Source: Mugil cephalus
Lineage: Eukaryota > Chordata > Actinopteri > Mugiliformes > Mugilidae
Direction of reading: 5' to 3'
NCBI RefSeq assembly: GCF_022458985.1
Contig: NC_061789.1
Location: forward strand, 6,490,357 to 6,554,356
Length of the DNA: 64,000 nt
A program made the position numbers and the translations under genes. This document shows positions 23,415 through 35,615 of the stretch, one piece after another (position 1 is the first letter of the stretch; each line of letters begins with the position of its first letter). The notes below the pieces were generated by a model. The model made no database searches, was not told the origin of the DNA, and saw nothing but the letters and a program-made list of their open reading frames with translations.

Positions 23415-23647
23415 AATGACAAATCAAAAACAAACCATTTCCAGAGAAGACAAGATTTTTGTGTGAATTTACTTGTCTTGCAACAAACTAAACACTGATA
23501 GAGATCTTTGCACTTGCTAAAGTAAAAATTAGATTCATAATTTCATTTTTTCTGCGCTTTATTCTGCTCTTCAGATTAATGTGGACAAGACCAAAGAGAT
23601 CTATCTATCTTATCGGTGAAAGTACTTTTACTGAAAAGTTTTCCCAC

Positions 23648-23956
23648 CTGTACAGCTGACTCCAGCATCCTTGCCGTGTTCACAGTTGTGTGTCCCAAAA
23701 CCACTGTGCTGACAATTACTCAGAGAGCTCTCGTTTCCTGAACAGGCCACATCATCAAGCCAGATTTGTCCAGTTCCTTGACCAAAATGAGCAGACCCAG
23801 GAGCACTCAGAGCCGTCCCACAGTTCAGCTGTCTGCAGACCACGTTAGCATCATTTATGTCCCAGTCGTCATCACAGACTGTTCCCCAGGAGTCACCGTG
23901 GTAGATTTCAACTCTTCCAGAGCACAAAGTAGGCCCAGCTAACCTGATGTTATCAT
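23648..23956 (-). CDS. SRCR exon a2 (DDN class)
   Basis: Eight cysteines. The N-terminal ligand strand is VEIYHGDSW rather than the common VEIYHNGVW, and the acidic motif CDDDWD is intact. NES sequon present. It has NCEHG where most copies have NCGHG. Donor GTGGGA. Confidence 0.88.
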
Positions 23957-24226
23957 CTAAAGACAAATCACAAGCAAACCATTGCCAGAGACGTCAAGAC
24001 TTTGGTATGAATTTACTTCATCTTGCAAAAAACTAAACACTGATAGAGATTTTTGCCTTTGTTAAATTAAAAATTAGATTTACAATTTCATAGCATTTTT
24101 TTCCTGCTCTTTAATTTTGAAAGCAATATGATTTTTATCATTTTGCGCTACTTTTGTGTCGATCAGCTATTAATAATACTGTATACAATTTTTACTGGTA
24201 AAGTACTTATTGAAAAATTTTCCCAC

Positions 24227-24535
24227 TTGTACAGATGACTCCAGCGTCCTCAAAGTGTCCACATAACTGTACCAGACGTCCACTGTACTGACAATGACTC
24301 AGAGAGCTCTCGTTTCCTGAACAGGCCACATCATCCAGCAAAATTTGTCCGGTTCCTTCACCAAAATGAGCAGACCCAGGAGCACTCAGAGCCGTCCCAC
24401 AGTTCAGCTGTCTGCAGACCACGTTTGAATCATCTATGTCCCAGCCGTCATCACAGACTGTTCCCCAGATGCCGTTGTGGTAGATTTCAATTCTTCCAGA
24501 GCACGGAGTAGGCCCAACTAACCTGATCTCAGCAC
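24227..24535 (-). CDS. SRCR exon a3 (AEI class)
   Basis: Eight cysteines. Variants include VEI to IEI, WDIDDSN, QILLDD (the usual Trp is Leu) and an unusual [13 protein letters not shown] stretch. The last exon base is A (ACA|A before GTGGGA), which makes a Ser at the junction and weakens the donor. Confidence 0.85.
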
Positions 24536-24572
24536 CTGATGAAAGATCACAGACTCAGATGCTGGGGAAAAC

Positions 24573-26296
24573 GGTAACACTTTCGATGAAGGTTGTATTT
24601 ATAATGCCCTATGAATGCACTCATAATGTTTCATAAGGTGTCTATAAAGCATTATAATGGTCATTATTACCATCTATACATATTCACAAGTCGTCATAAC
24701 CAACTTCATGATGCATTATGACAACTGGTTATGAATGATTATAATTTTAATCTGAATAGTGCATTATAAATATGGCAATATCTGCCTAGTCACTTGTTCA
24801 TTTTATGATGCATCATAACTACTTTGCTTTGCTAAAAGTGCATAGTGATGCATAATGAGTTTTGACTTCGCCTATAGTGCTTTATATCTGTAGTTATAAG
24901 TATATGTAATAAAGTTATAATAATGTATACATCTCCCTACAGCACACAGTTATAAACAGCTATGCAATATCATAAGTGCTATTTGTCAGCGCTAAGTAAA
25001 GTGACAAGAATATGACACTATTATTAACAGATATAAGTTACTATGAGTAATTAAAAAGTGCAATGAACGAAGTCCTGAGTTTGGCATCTTTACCCCATAT
25101 GGACAATGTTAATATCATAGGTGTTACTTGTCAGCTTTAGGTAAATTAGTGCAAATGAGGTGTTGTGGATATAAGACTATTATAAACAAATATGAGGCAC
25201 AATGAAATGAGAGCCTGGACAGTAAAGGCAAAAGGAATGCATTTAGTTTGCTTTATTTTCATTTAAACCAACACACATAATCAGAATGATTATTAATGTT
25301 CTGAGCACATTACACAAACACATGAAACACATGAAACAGGCCACAAAAGTGGCAGGCGTGGTCCTAGAAATCTGCTTATGTGTTTTCAATCAAACCTTTC
25401 TGCATAAAAACAAACCCAGCTAGAGCACTAAAGATTTGCCTCTGTTCTTGTAGTTGCTGTCAAACCATCTCCTGACCTCTGACCCTGAATCACCTCACCA
25501 ACCCAAAGGCACTTTTAAGAGCCACATCATCGTTTCACGTGTTTCATGTGTTTGTGTAATGTGCTCAGAAAATTGATAATCATTCTGATTATGTGTGTTG
25601 GTTTAAATGAAAATAAAGCAAACTAAATGCATTCCTTTTGTCTTTATTGTCCAGGCTCTCATTTCATTGTGCCTCATATTTATTTATAATAGTCTTATAT
25701 CCACAACACCTCATTTGCACTAATTTACCTAAAGCTGACAAATAACACCTATGATATTAACATTGTCCATATGGGGTAAAGATGCCAGACTCGGTACTTA
25801 GTTCATTGCACCTTTTAATTACTCATAGTAACTTATATCTGTTAATAATAGTGTCATATTCTTGTCACTTTACTTAGCGCTGACAAATAGCACTTATGAT
25901 ATTGCATAGCTGTTTATAACTGTGTGCTGTAGGGAGATGTATACATTATTATAACTTTATTACATATACTTATAACTACAGATATAAAGCACTATAGGCG
26001 AAGTCAAAACTCATTATGCATCACTATGCACTTTTAGCAAAGCAAAGTAGTTATGATGCATCATAAAATGAACAAGTGACTAGGCAGATATTGCCATATT
26101 TATAATGCACTATTCAGATTAAAATTATAATCATTCATAACCAGTTGTCATAATGCATCATGAAGTTGGTTATGACGACTTGTGAATATGTATAGATGGT
26201 AATAATGACCATTATAATGCTTTATAGACACCTTATAAAACATTATGAGTGCATTCATAGGGCATTATAAATACAACCTTCACAGAAAGTGTTACC
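24573..26296. mobile_element. Foldback element with about 765-bp inverted arms
   Basis: The ends GGTAACACTTTC and GAAAGTGTTACC belong to near-perfect inverted arms (about 24573-25337 and 25532-26296) around a loop of roughly 195 bp. The target duplication GGGAAAAC is perfect on both sides. The empty site (CTGGAGAAAACACATATTTT) is seen in paralogous introns, for example near 28730 and 37020. No transposase; the 8-bp duplication fits hAT or P types. Confidence 0.9.
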
Positions 26297-26407
26297 GGGA
26301 AAACACATATTTTCTGTTGGTTTCTCACGGTTTTAACATTTCGTCATGAAAATGCGCTTGCATCCCTGAGAAACTACTGAAAGACAGATACAAAACGACT
26401 CAGTTAA

Positions 26408-26452
26408 CCTCCATGAATTCATTGAGACTCTGGGCTTTGGGAAAGTTATGGA
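26408..26452 (-). pseudogene. Ig-exon relic
   Basis: The minus strand reads CTTTCCCAAAGCCCAGAGTC, homologous to the start of the orphan Ig exon (CTCTCCCAAAGCCCAGCATC), with the upstream intron also conserved. The acceptor AG is lost and the rest of the Ig exon is deleted. Confidence 0.75.
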
Positions 26453-27116
26453 AAAATAATTACACAGTGATGATATTTGATCATATTCAGTTTGAAATGA
26501 TTTGTGGTTAACTTTCCTTTTTAATTATTAATAATAAAAGAGTGAATATGTATGCTGACGAAACACTTTCTTTTATCATCTCTGAAAAGCTGTTGCTCAC
26601 TCATGATAGTGATGATTGTACATTTGCTATATGTGTTGCTTGCATGTTGCTTTTTTCTGTTACCGTCCTCTCAGGGAAGAATAATCAAAATAAAAAATGC
26701 TTATGAGAACATGTCTTATATTGATCCAGTGTGAAGACTGCTTAATATTACTACATTAGACTGTAACCAAAATATGACTAGACCACTAAGACGATGGCAA
26801 AAAAGAGTGACAAAGGAAGAATAAGTGTTATAGTTGACAGCTACCATGAAGTTATGGTTTAGTTATGAACAAAGACAATCCAATTTAAATGAACTATATA
26901 AACATTTAACTATCTGCGTAAATGTACCAAAGAAGCACTCGAAGTAAGTACATTCCTGAGCATTTGCACATTTCCAGGCAACTAGGGAAAGATAAATGAT
27001 GGTAAAGTTCAAATTCAGAGCTCCAGGACATGACTGTTAAATAAAGACATACAAGACCAAAACCATTTGTTCATTACTATATTGATGCTTGTTGAACTTG
27101 TCACAGTTCTTCTTAC

Positions 27117-27425
27117 CTGTACAGGTGACTCCAGCGTCCTTCCTGTGTCCACAGTTGTGTGTCCCAAGTCCTCTGTACTGACAATGACTTAGAGAGCTCT
27201 CATTTCCTGAACAGGCCACATTGTTGAGCCAGATTTGTCCGGTTCCTTCACCAAAATGAGCAGACCCAGGAGCACTCAGAGCCGTCCCACAGCTCAGCTG
27301 TCTGCAGACCACGTTTGCATCATTTATGTCCCAGTCGTCATCACAGACTGTCCACCAGACACCTTTGTGGAAGATTTCAACTCTTCCAGAGCACAAATTA
27401 GGCCCAGCTAACCTGATCTCAGCAC
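27117..27425 (-). CDS. SRCR exon a4 (AEI class)
   Basis: Eight cysteines. [13 protein letters not shown] has a Trp replacing the usual Gly just before the second cysteine. NES sequon present. Donor GTAAGA is strong. Its closest relatives are a10, a16, a22 and a31, which share FHKGV/YHKGV. Confidence 0.87.
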
Positions 27426-27614
27426 CTGACAACAGATCACAGACACAGATATTTACACACATATTTTCTGTTAATTTTCTTACTGTTTCTACTATTTCAT
27501 CATGAAAATGCGCATGCATACCAGAGAAACTATTGAAAGACAGATACAACCAAATAAGAGGTTGATAGAAGTCTCTGCACAAGTGCCTAACATATATTAA
27601 ATTCGATTTACAGT

Positions 27615-27765
27615 TACAGGAGGAACAGCATTGCAGCCAGTGACGCCCACAGACTAAATAAACTGAACAGGAAGGCTGGTGCTATCATTGGCTGCAGATA
27701 GGAAATTTTTGAAGTGGTGGTGGACAGGAGGACACGAAATAAACTGTCATCAGTCATGGATAGCC
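27615..27765 (+). mobile_element. LINE ORF2 C-terminal fragment
   Basis: The frame [20 protein letters not shown] matches the C-terminal part of Rex1/L2-like LINE proteins. Homologous pieces occur at the same place in the other blocks. Confidence 0.65.
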
Positions 27766-27773
27766 TTGACCAT

Positions 27774-27801
27774 CCCATCCATCCATCCATCCATCCATCC
27801 A
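27774..27801. repeat. CATC microsatellite
   Basis: About six perfect ATCC/CATC units replace the LINE continuation seen in the other copies of this block. Confidence 0.9.
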
Positions 27802-27835
27802 ATTGGTGAAAGTATTTATTGAAAAGTCTTCCCAC

Positions 27836-28144
27836 CTGTACAGCTGACTCCAGCGTCCTTGCCGTGTCCACAGTTGTGTGTCCCAAATCCACTGTGCTGA
27901 CAATGACTTAGAGAGCCCTCATTTCCTGAACAGTTCAGATTGTTGAACCAGATTTTTCCGGTTCCTTCACCAAAATGAGCAGACCCAGGAGCACTCAGAG
28001 CCGTCCCACAGCTCAGCTGTCTGCAGACCACGTTTGCATCATTTATGTCCCAGTCGTCATCACAGACTGTTCCCCAAAAGTCACCGTGATAGATTTCAAC
28101 TCTTCCAGAGCACAAAATGGATCCAGCTAACCTGATGTTATCAT
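27836..28144 (-). CDS. SRCR exon a5 (DDN class)
   Basis: Eight cysteines. VEIYHGDFW and an unusual [14 protein letters not shown] around the fifth cysteine. No glycosylation sequon here (NEG). Donor GTGGGA. Confidence 0.87.
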
Positions 28145-28391
28145 CTAAAGACAAATCACAAGCCAACCATTGCCAGAGACGCCAAGACTTTGGTGTGAAT
28201 TTACTTTTTCTTGCAACTAAACTCTGATAGAGATTTTAGCCTTTTCTACAATATAAATTAGATTTACAATTTAAATTTTCAGTGCTGTTTTCTGCTCTTT
28301 AATTATGAAAGCAGCATGGTTTTCACCACTTTGCGCTACTTGTACGCAGTTCAGCTTGTTGGTGAAAGTACTTGTTAAAAAGTTTTCCCAC

Positions 28392-28700
28392 CTGTACAGA
28401 TGACTCCAGTGTCCTCGTAGTGTCCACAGTTGTGTACTCCAAGTCCTCTGTGCTGACAATGACTTAGAGAGCTCTCACTTCCTGAACAGGCCACATCATC
28501 GAGCCAGATTTGTCCGGTTCCTTGACCAAAATGAGCAGACCCAGGAGCACTCAGAGCCCTCCCACAGTTCAACTGTCTGCAGACCACGTTTGCATCATTT
28601 ATGTCCCAGTCGTCATCACAGACTGTTCCCCAGACACCGTTGTGGTAGATTTCAACTCGTCCAGAGCACGTAGTAGGCCCAGCTAACCTGATCTCAGTAC
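28392..28700 (-). CDS. SRCR exon a6 (TEI class)
   Basis: Eight cysteines. The acceptor begins GTACTGAG, giving [19 protein letters not shown], with CSGSES (no sequon) and CGHYEDTG. This exon precedes the LINE block at 28790. Confidence 0.88.
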
Positions 28701-28789
28701 CTGATGAAAGATCACAGACTCAGATGCTGGAGAAAACACACATTTTCTGTTGGTTTCTTACTATTTCTAACATTCCATCATGAAAACCT

Positions 28790-29060
28790 GTTTAGTAAGA
28801 CAGTGTCTTAGGCTAAGCAAGAGCAGTGGGCGAACTGGGAGAGTGTAAAGAAAAGGAAGTTAAAGTGGAGTGAGCTGTGGAGCATGGAGGCTAGCAGGAC
28901 TAGATTTATGATAGGGGCTATTTAAAATGTGCTGCCATCTTCCCGGAACCTAAACCATTGCCTTGGGGAGGATGCTGCCTGACTGCTGTGCTCTAGTGTA
29001 TGTACAGTTGTCCACATTCTGACAGGTTGCAGGCACAGGGACAGAGTTGAGGAGGCTAAT
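28790..29060 (+). mobile_element. LINE fragment shared by duplication blocks
   Basis: This is homologous to the LINE at 20800-20990 (CTAAGCAAG, GAGCATGG, GACTAGATTTATGATAGGGG), with stops. The same piece recurs near 34045, 37085, 45412 and 56760, always about 60-90 bases beyond a TEI-class exon start, and marks the unit boundary. Confidence 0.6.
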
Positions 29061-30110
29061 GAGTGCAAGAGAGGTACATGTGCAGAGATGGCAGCAGAAG
29101 CTGAACAACGAGGGTAGTGGACCCACATGCAGCCAGTGGAAGTGGGTTGCCCTGGATTCGTGGTAAAATCCACCATTGCTCCCCTGTGCAAGCTGGGCAT
29201 TCACGGGAGATAATAGAGGGTCGGAGTAAATAACATGTCCCTGGCATGTTACTGTCCCAATTCTGCAAGTGCAGAGGGATCAGTGGCTCTAGATGTCAAG
29301 TTGAAAGCTTGAATTTGCAGGAACAAACCTCGGAAGTACCAAAACGGAGGATATGGGACTATGAAACTTCCAGAGGAACTGTCATATTACATGATTTTGC
29401 TCATATTCATAATCATATTGTTTTGTTATGTCACATGACATACCAATATACAATGTAATCGTCCTAGTATGAAAGTTTAAGCAGTGAAATAATATGCTGT
29501 CACTAGATTATGGTCCACTCTTGACATCAATATTATGATATTCTGTAGTACATGAAATGTGTTTGACATATATGTTTTGAGTTTTCATTATCAGAAATTA
29601 CTATGGCCATATCATAATCGTGCCTCACTGTTATGTTTCTGTTGTGAAACAGTCAGAGGTTCAAGTTGAAGGTTGCCTAGTGGAAGGGGCCTTAAGAGGC
29701 CGTGGCATGTATGAATTATCACTACTGCCATTAATAATTCTAAAAGGAATCAAAGGGAGATGTGTTGGAGAAATTATATATCCCTATATATGCATACATG
29801 GGTAGACAGTTATACATGGAATGGTTGTAGAAAAACATTGAAAAATACAGACAGAGACTATTCTCACACACAGGCACATCCTGTTTGACCAAATCTGGAT
29901 GCGGTCAGCTTGACCTAAACATATCCACTATGAGAAATTCCAGTCACATAACCAAAATTGGTCAAAAACAGGAAAACATGATTCCATTGTCAAGAACACG
30001 TTGCGAAACCAAATGAACATGATACACACATATACACACAGTTATCATTATCAAAGTTATCATTATCACACACATCCATGGCTCTGCACAAAACATGTAA
30101 CACACACAAC
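29060..30110. other. Non-coding block, repeated five times
   Basis: This sequence has no supported gene. It recurs almost unchanged near 34300-35380, 37350-38400, 45690-46730 and 57030-58070. The open frames in it are broken differently in the copies, which argues against coding. Confidence 0.6.
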
Positions 30111-30114
30111 AGGA

Positions 30115-30340
30115 TGTCTGAAGGTTCTTAGCCATCCAGGTCATGGTAATCCAAAAGGCATTGAATAAGGGCAACTGGACTTGTAAAATTTTTTTTCGAA
30201 GACATTTTGCCACTCATCCGAGTAGCTTCTTGAGTTTTGCCAGAGGAAACCAGAGTACCAAGACTATATAAACCCCAGATGTTTGTCATTGTGTTGTTCC
30301 ACGATGTTGTCCAGTACGGATGTGTACTGTGAAATAAAGT
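30115..30340 (-). mobile_element. Penelope-like element 3' end (inverted)
   Basis: The minus strand reads GAAGCTACTCGGATGAGTGG, then ACAAGTCCAGTTGCCC, matching the 3' end of the Penelope-like element at 52880-53890. Confidence 0.7.
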
Positions 30341-30349
30341 CTGCAAGGC

Positions 30350-30860
30350 TAGAGCCAAAAGTCTGGCTTCTGTCTGGTTTCTTGACTTCTGTGTGATTTC
30401 AACACAGAACGAGCAAGTGAGTGGCTGTGGCTAATGAGGAAACATCTTAGCTGGGGAGCATGCTAAAGGTGAGGCTAGCTGAGTGATTTTAGTGGTTAGT
30501 GGTAGGGCTAAGCTAACCTCTCTCTGTTGAAAGTCACACGGTTGCATGGTGGCTGCATGGAGGAGAGTGAGTCCAGGACACTAAAACTCACTGTTCAGCC
30601 TTCTTGAAGTGCCATGGGCCTGACTCAATGAAACATCAGTGAAGGGAGGTGACCACTTGAAAACCCCAATGATGTGCCGCATACTACCTACTGCCGTTGG
30701 CTAGGCGAGTTAGCTGGTGTCTTCTTGTTCGTTGCTAGTGGCAGCTGACTTCTACCAATCCAAATGTTTTTCAGTTGGACTAGGCATCTAAATGCATTTT
30801 GGCACAAGGGATTTTAACATCTCATCTAATTTTTGTTGGTGAAAGTACTTATTGAAAAGT
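30350..30860. other. Intron sequence, no gene seen
   Basis: This stretch recurs in each block between the PLE end and the next SRCR exon. No coding signal. Confidence 0.5.
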
Positions 30861-30868
30861 TTTCCCAC

Positions 30869-31177
30869 CTGTACAGTTGACTCCAGCGTCCTTGCTGTGT
30901 CCACATTTGGGTGTCCCAAGTCCTCTGCGCTGACAATGACTTAGAGAGCTCTCACTTCCTGAACAGGCCACATTGTTGAGCCAGATTTGTCCGGTTCCTT
31001 CACCAAAATGAGCAGACACAGGAGCACTCAGAGCCGTCCCACAGCTCAACTGTCTGCAGACCACGTTTGCATCATTTATGTCCCAGTTGTCATCACAGAC
31101 TGTCCCCCAGACACCGTTGTGGTAGATTTCAACTCTTCCAGAGCACGTAGTAGACCCAGCTAACCTGATCCCAGCAC
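30869..31177 (-). CDS. SRCR exon a7 (AGI variant)
   Basis: Eight cysteines. AEI has become AGI (GTGCTGGGATC). [11 protein letters not shown] and [17 protein letters not shown] group it with a13, a19, a25 and a28. CSGSES has no sequon. Confidence 0.88.
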
Positions 31178-31399
31178 CTGGTGAAAGATCACAGATTCAG
31201 TTGCTGGAGAAGACGCACATTTTCAATTAGTCTTCTTACTTTTAAGATTTCATCATGAAACCCCGTTTGCGTCCCTCAGAAACCACCGAAAGACTGATGT
31301 AAACAAATAGGAGGTTGACAGAACTTTTGTACCATCTAAGAGCCAAATCTATTAAAATTGGATTTACAGTTACATTTTCCTTGCTTTTTTTCCTGCTCT

Positions 31400-31790
31400 G
31401 CTCTTCAATGTTGAAAGTATCCTGGACAGTTCTCCAGGCATCATTGTGGTAGATTTCAACTTTTCCACAGCAAAAAGTAGAGCCTCAGTCTGGGGAGGGT
31501 ACTAACTGTAACCCTACCACTTCTTTGGAAGATCTCCTGCTGTGTTCCCGTTCCCAAGAAGTTGTCTCCATCAGGGCTCAGTGATTACCGTCCAGTGGCC
31601 CTTACATCTCAAAAAGGTGCTGGAGAGGTTGGTGCTTGCCCACCTAAGGCTGTAAGTGAGATCACCTTTACGCCCCCTACAGTTGCCTACAGGCTGTGTC
31701 TGCTCTCCTGCATGTATATGTTGAATCAGAGTTTTAAGTGGACAACAAGTGTGTGCATGCTCCACAACCAGTATGCTGACGTGTAACCCC
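31400..31790. pseudogene. SRCR relic fused to LINE fragment
   Basis: A minus-strand SRCR stub (GTTGAAATCTACCACAATGA, about 31436-31480) is followed by a plus-strand Rex1-like reverse-transcriptase piece (GLSDYRPVALTS). This fused block recurs at about 41300, 48000, 55200 and 59350. Confidence 0.7.
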
Positions 31791-31973
31791 AGAACAAAAA
31801 AATTCAAGAAAGCTGGTCAGAGAAGAAGGTAAATAGAGCAGGTAGAAAAACATGACGAATAGTGCACATCTTATCTGCAACAAAAGTAGCACGCACATCA
31901 TGACTTACGTGTACAAAACCAAAGAGATCTATCTATCTTATTGGTGATAGTACTTACTGAAAAGTCTTCCCAC

Positions 31974-32282
31974 CTGTACAGTTGACTCCAGCGTCCTTGC
32001 CGTGTCCACAGTTGTGTGTCCCAAGCCCTCTGTGCTGACAATTACTCAGAGACCTCTCATTTCCTGAACAGGCCACATCATCGAGCCAGATTTGTCCGGT
32101 TCCTTCACCAAATTGAGCAGACCCAGGAGCACTCAGAGCCGTCCCACAGCTCAGCTGTCTGCAGACCACGTTTGCATCATTTATGTCCCAGTCGTCATCA
32201 CAGACTGTCCCCCAGACACCGTTGTGGTAGATTTCAACTCTTCCAGAGCACAAAGTAGGCCCAGCTAACCTGATGTTACCCT
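31974..32282 (-). CDS. SRCR exon a8 (EGN class)
   Basis: Eight cysteines, CDDDWD intact. SAQFGEG (His to Gln) and [12 protein letters not shown] without a sequon. Donor GTGGGA. Confidence 0.88.
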
Positions 32283-32556
32283 CTAATGACAAATCACAAG
32301 CAAACCATTGCCAGAGACGTCAAGACTTTGGTGTGAATTTACTTTATCTTGTAACAAACTAAACACTGATAGAGATCTTTGCCTTTGCTACAATAAAAAA
32401 GTTAGATTTACAATTTTAACTTCCTGCACTTTTTCTGCTTTTCAATTTTGAAAGCAGCATGGTTTTCATCAATTTGCACTACATCTATACATTTCAGCTA
32501 TTAAGGATACTGTATATCATTTCTATTGGTGGAAGTACTTATTGAAAAGTTTTCCC

Positions 32557-32572
32557 ACCTGTACAGATGACA
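32557..32572 (-). pseudogene. Donor-end relic of a deleted SRCR exon
   Basis: The minus strand keeps only GTCATCTGTACAG|GTGGGAA, the last bases of an SRCR exon and its donor, joined to intron sequence. Nearly the whole exon was deleted. Confidence 0.7.
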
Positions 32573-32756
32573 AGACTAAACACTGATCGAGATCTTTGCC
32601 TTTGCTACAATAAAAAGTTAGATTTACAATTTTAATTTTCTGCTGTTTCCTGCTCTTCAGTTTTGAATGTAGCGTGGTTTTCATCAATCAGTGCTACATC
32701 TATGTAGTTCAGCTATTAAGACTACTGTATATAATTTTTATTGGTGAAAGTACTTA

Positions 32757-33101
<345 letters not shown>

Positions 33102-33147
33102 TCAGTTGCTGGAGAAAACACATATTTTCTGTTAGCTTCCAAATCAA

Positions 33148-33238
33148 ATCAAAGCAAAGCAAAGCAAAGCAAAGCAAAGCAAAGCAAAGCAAAGCAAAGC
33201 AAAGCAAAGCAAAGCAAAGCAAAGCAAAGCAAAGCAAA
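33148..33238. repeat. AAAGC pentanucleotide microsatellite
   Basis: About 18 near-perfect AAAGC units in the intron upstream of a9. The other blocks lack this expansion at the matching position. Confidence 0.95.
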
Positions 33239-33303
33239 TTTTCTTCATACAGCACCTTTCATGCATAGACATGCAACACAAAGTGCTTTACACAATAAAA
33301 TAA
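33239..33303 (-). mobile_element. LINE 3' tail (L2/Rex-like, inverted)
   Basis: The sequence CAGCACCTTTCATGCATAGA and GCAACACAAAGTGCTTTACA is the reverse of the L2-type 3' tail seen at 11095. The adjacent pentanucleotide repeat probably grew from its terminal tail. Confidence 0.65.
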
Positions 33304-33406
33304 AGACATACAACACCAAAACCACTTGTTCATTATTATATTGATGCTTGTCGGTACTCGTACCTTTTCTTGCCATCGTATCATCATAATTCACAGTTCT
33401 TCTTAC

Positions 33407-33715
33407 CTGAGCAGTCGACCCCAGCATCTTTGCCGTGTCCACAGTTGTGTATCCCAAGTCCTCTGTGCTGACAGTGACTTAGAGAGCTCTCGTTTCCATA
33501 ACAGGCCACATCGTCGAGCCAGATTTGACCGGTTCCTTGACCAAATTGAGCAGACCCAGCAGCACTCAGAGCCGTCCCACAGCTCAGCTGTCTGCAGACC
33601 ACGTTTGCATCATTTATGTCCCAGCCGACATCACAGACTGTCCCCCAGACCCCTTTGTGGTAGATTTCAACTCTTCCAGAGCACAAAGCAGGCCCAGCTA
33701 ACCTGATCTCAGCAC
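33407..33715 (-). CDS. SRCR exon a10 (AEI class)
   Basis: Eight cysteines. VCDVGWD replaces VCDDDWD, losing one acidic residue. VACYGNES (Tyr for Ser) with a sequon, [11 protein letters not shown], and an end of VDCSG before donor GTAAGA. Confidence 0.88.
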
Positions 33716-33906
33716 CTAACAACAGATCACAGACTCAGATGCTGGAGAAGACACATTTTCAACATTTTCTGTTAGTTTTCTTACTGCTTCTACCATTTCA
33801 TCATGAAAACACGCTTGTATCCCCAAGAAACTATTGAAAGACAGATACAAACAAATAAGAGGTTGATAGAACTCATATTAAATTGGATTTACAGTTACAG
33901 TTACAG

Positions 33907-33962
33907 GAGATTTCAACTCTTCCAGAGCACGTAGTAGACCCAGCTAACCTGATCTCAGTACC
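33907..33962 (-). pseudogene. Truncated SRCR relic (TEI class)
   Basis: Only the first 18 codons or so of a TEI-class exon remain ([17 protein letters not shown]), cut inside the region before the second cysteine. The flanking LINE block follows as it does after intact TEI exons. Confidence 0.8.
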
Positions 33963-34044
33963 TGATGAAAGATCACAGACTCAGATGCTGGAGAAAACAC
34001 ATATTTTCTGTTGGTTTCTTACTGTTTCTAACATTCCATCATGA

Positions 34045-34735
34045 AAACCTGTTTAGTAAGACAGTGTCTTAGGCTAAGCAAGGGCAGTGGGCGAACTGGG
34101 AGAGTGTAAAGCAAAGGAAGGTAAAGTGGAGTGAGCTGTGGAGCATGGAGGCTAGCAGGACTAGATTCACTATAGGGGCTATTTAAAATGTGCTGCCATC
34201 TTCCCGGAACCTAAACCAGTGCCTTGGGGAGGATGCTGCCTGACTGCTATGCTCTAGTGTATGTACAGTTGTCCACATTCTGACAGGTTGCAGGCACAGG
34301 GACAGAGTTGAGGAGGCTAATGAGTGCAAGAGAGGTACATGTGCAGAGATGGCAGCAGAAGCTGAACAACAAGGGTAGAGGACCCACATGCAGCCAGTGG
34401 AAGTGGGTTGCCCTGGATTCGTGGTAAAATCCACCATTGCTCTCCTGTGCAAGCTGGGCATTCATGGGAGATAATAGAGGGTCGCAGTAAATAACATGTC
34501 CCTGGCATGTTACTGTCCCAATTCTGCAAGCGCAGAGGGACCAGTGGCTCTAGATGTCAAGTTGAAAGTTTGAATTTGCAGGAACAAACCTCGGAAGTAC
34601 CAAAACGGAGGATATGGGACTATGAAACTTCCAGAGGAACTGTCATATTACATGAATTTGCTCATATTCATAATCATATTGTTTTGTTATGTCACATGAC
34701 ATACCAATATACGATGTAATCGTCATACTATGAAA
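34045..34735 (+). mobile_element. LINE-derived block, second copy
   Basis: Copy of the block at 28790-29460, with point changes and the same stops. The homology to a LINE protein is limited to the first part. Confidence 0.55.
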
Positions 34736-35384
34736 GGTTAAGCAGTGAAATAATATGCTGTCACTAGATTATGGTCCACTCTTGACATCTATATTATGAT
34801 ATTCTGTAGTACATGAAATGTGTTTGACATATATGTTTTGAGTTTTCATAATCAGAAATTACTATGGCCATATCATAATCGTGCCTCACTGTTATGTTTC
34901 TTTTGTGAAACAGTCAAAGGTTCAAGTTGAAGGTTGCCTAGTGGAAGGGGCCGTAAGAGGCCGTGGCATGTATGGATTATAACTACTGCCATTAATAATT
35001 CTAAAAGGAATCAAAGGGAGATATGTTGGAGAAATTATATATCCCTATATATGCATACATGGGTAGACAGTTATACATGGAATGGTTGTAGAAAAACATT
35101 GAAAAATACAGACAGAGACTGTTCTCACACACAAACACATCCTGTTTGACCAAATCTGGATGCGGTCAGCTTGACCTAAACATATCCACTGTGAGAAATT
35201 CCAGTCACATAACCAAAGTTGGTCAAAAACAGGAAAACATGATTCCATTGCCAAGAACATGTTGCGAAACCAAATGAACATGATACACACATATACACAC
35301 AGTTATCATTATCAAAGTTATCATTATCACACACATCCATGGCTCTGCACAAAACATGTAACACACATAACAGGATGTCTGTGA

Positions 35385-35615
35385 AGGTTCTTAGCCATCC
35401 AGGTCATGGTAATCCAAAAGGCATTGAATAAGGGCAACTGGACTTGTAAAATTTTCTTCAAAGACATTTTGCCACTCATCCGAGTAGCTTCTTGAGTTTT
35501 GCCAGAGGAAACCAGAGTACCAAGACTATATAAACCCCAGATGTTTGTCATTGTGTTGTTCCACGATGTTGTCCAGTACGGATGTGTACTGTGAAATAAA
35601 GTCTGCAAGGCTAGA
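35385..35615 (-). mobile_element. Penelope-like 3' end, second copy
   Basis: Same inverted PLE terminus as 30115-30340, with small differences in the run after TTGTAAAATTTT. Confidence 0.7.

Noticed and set aside
28922..29268. Minus-strand frames MPSLHRGAMVDF..., MNAQLAQ... and MQNWDSN... repeated five times
   Set aside because: Three overlapping frames lie on top of a LINE-derived block on the other strand. Conservation is due to recent duplication, and small indels change their ends between copies.
32016..32258. Plus-strand frame of about 80 aa (MSQ...ESSHFLN...), repeated over many SRCR exons
   Set aside because: It is the exact antisense of SRCR exons and exists only because those exons are alike. 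It varies with the sense codons and has no splice or start context of its own.
33148..33238. Regular repeat considered as a CRISPR-like array
   Set aside because: It is a plain AAAGC microsatellite without spacers, in vertebrate DNA.
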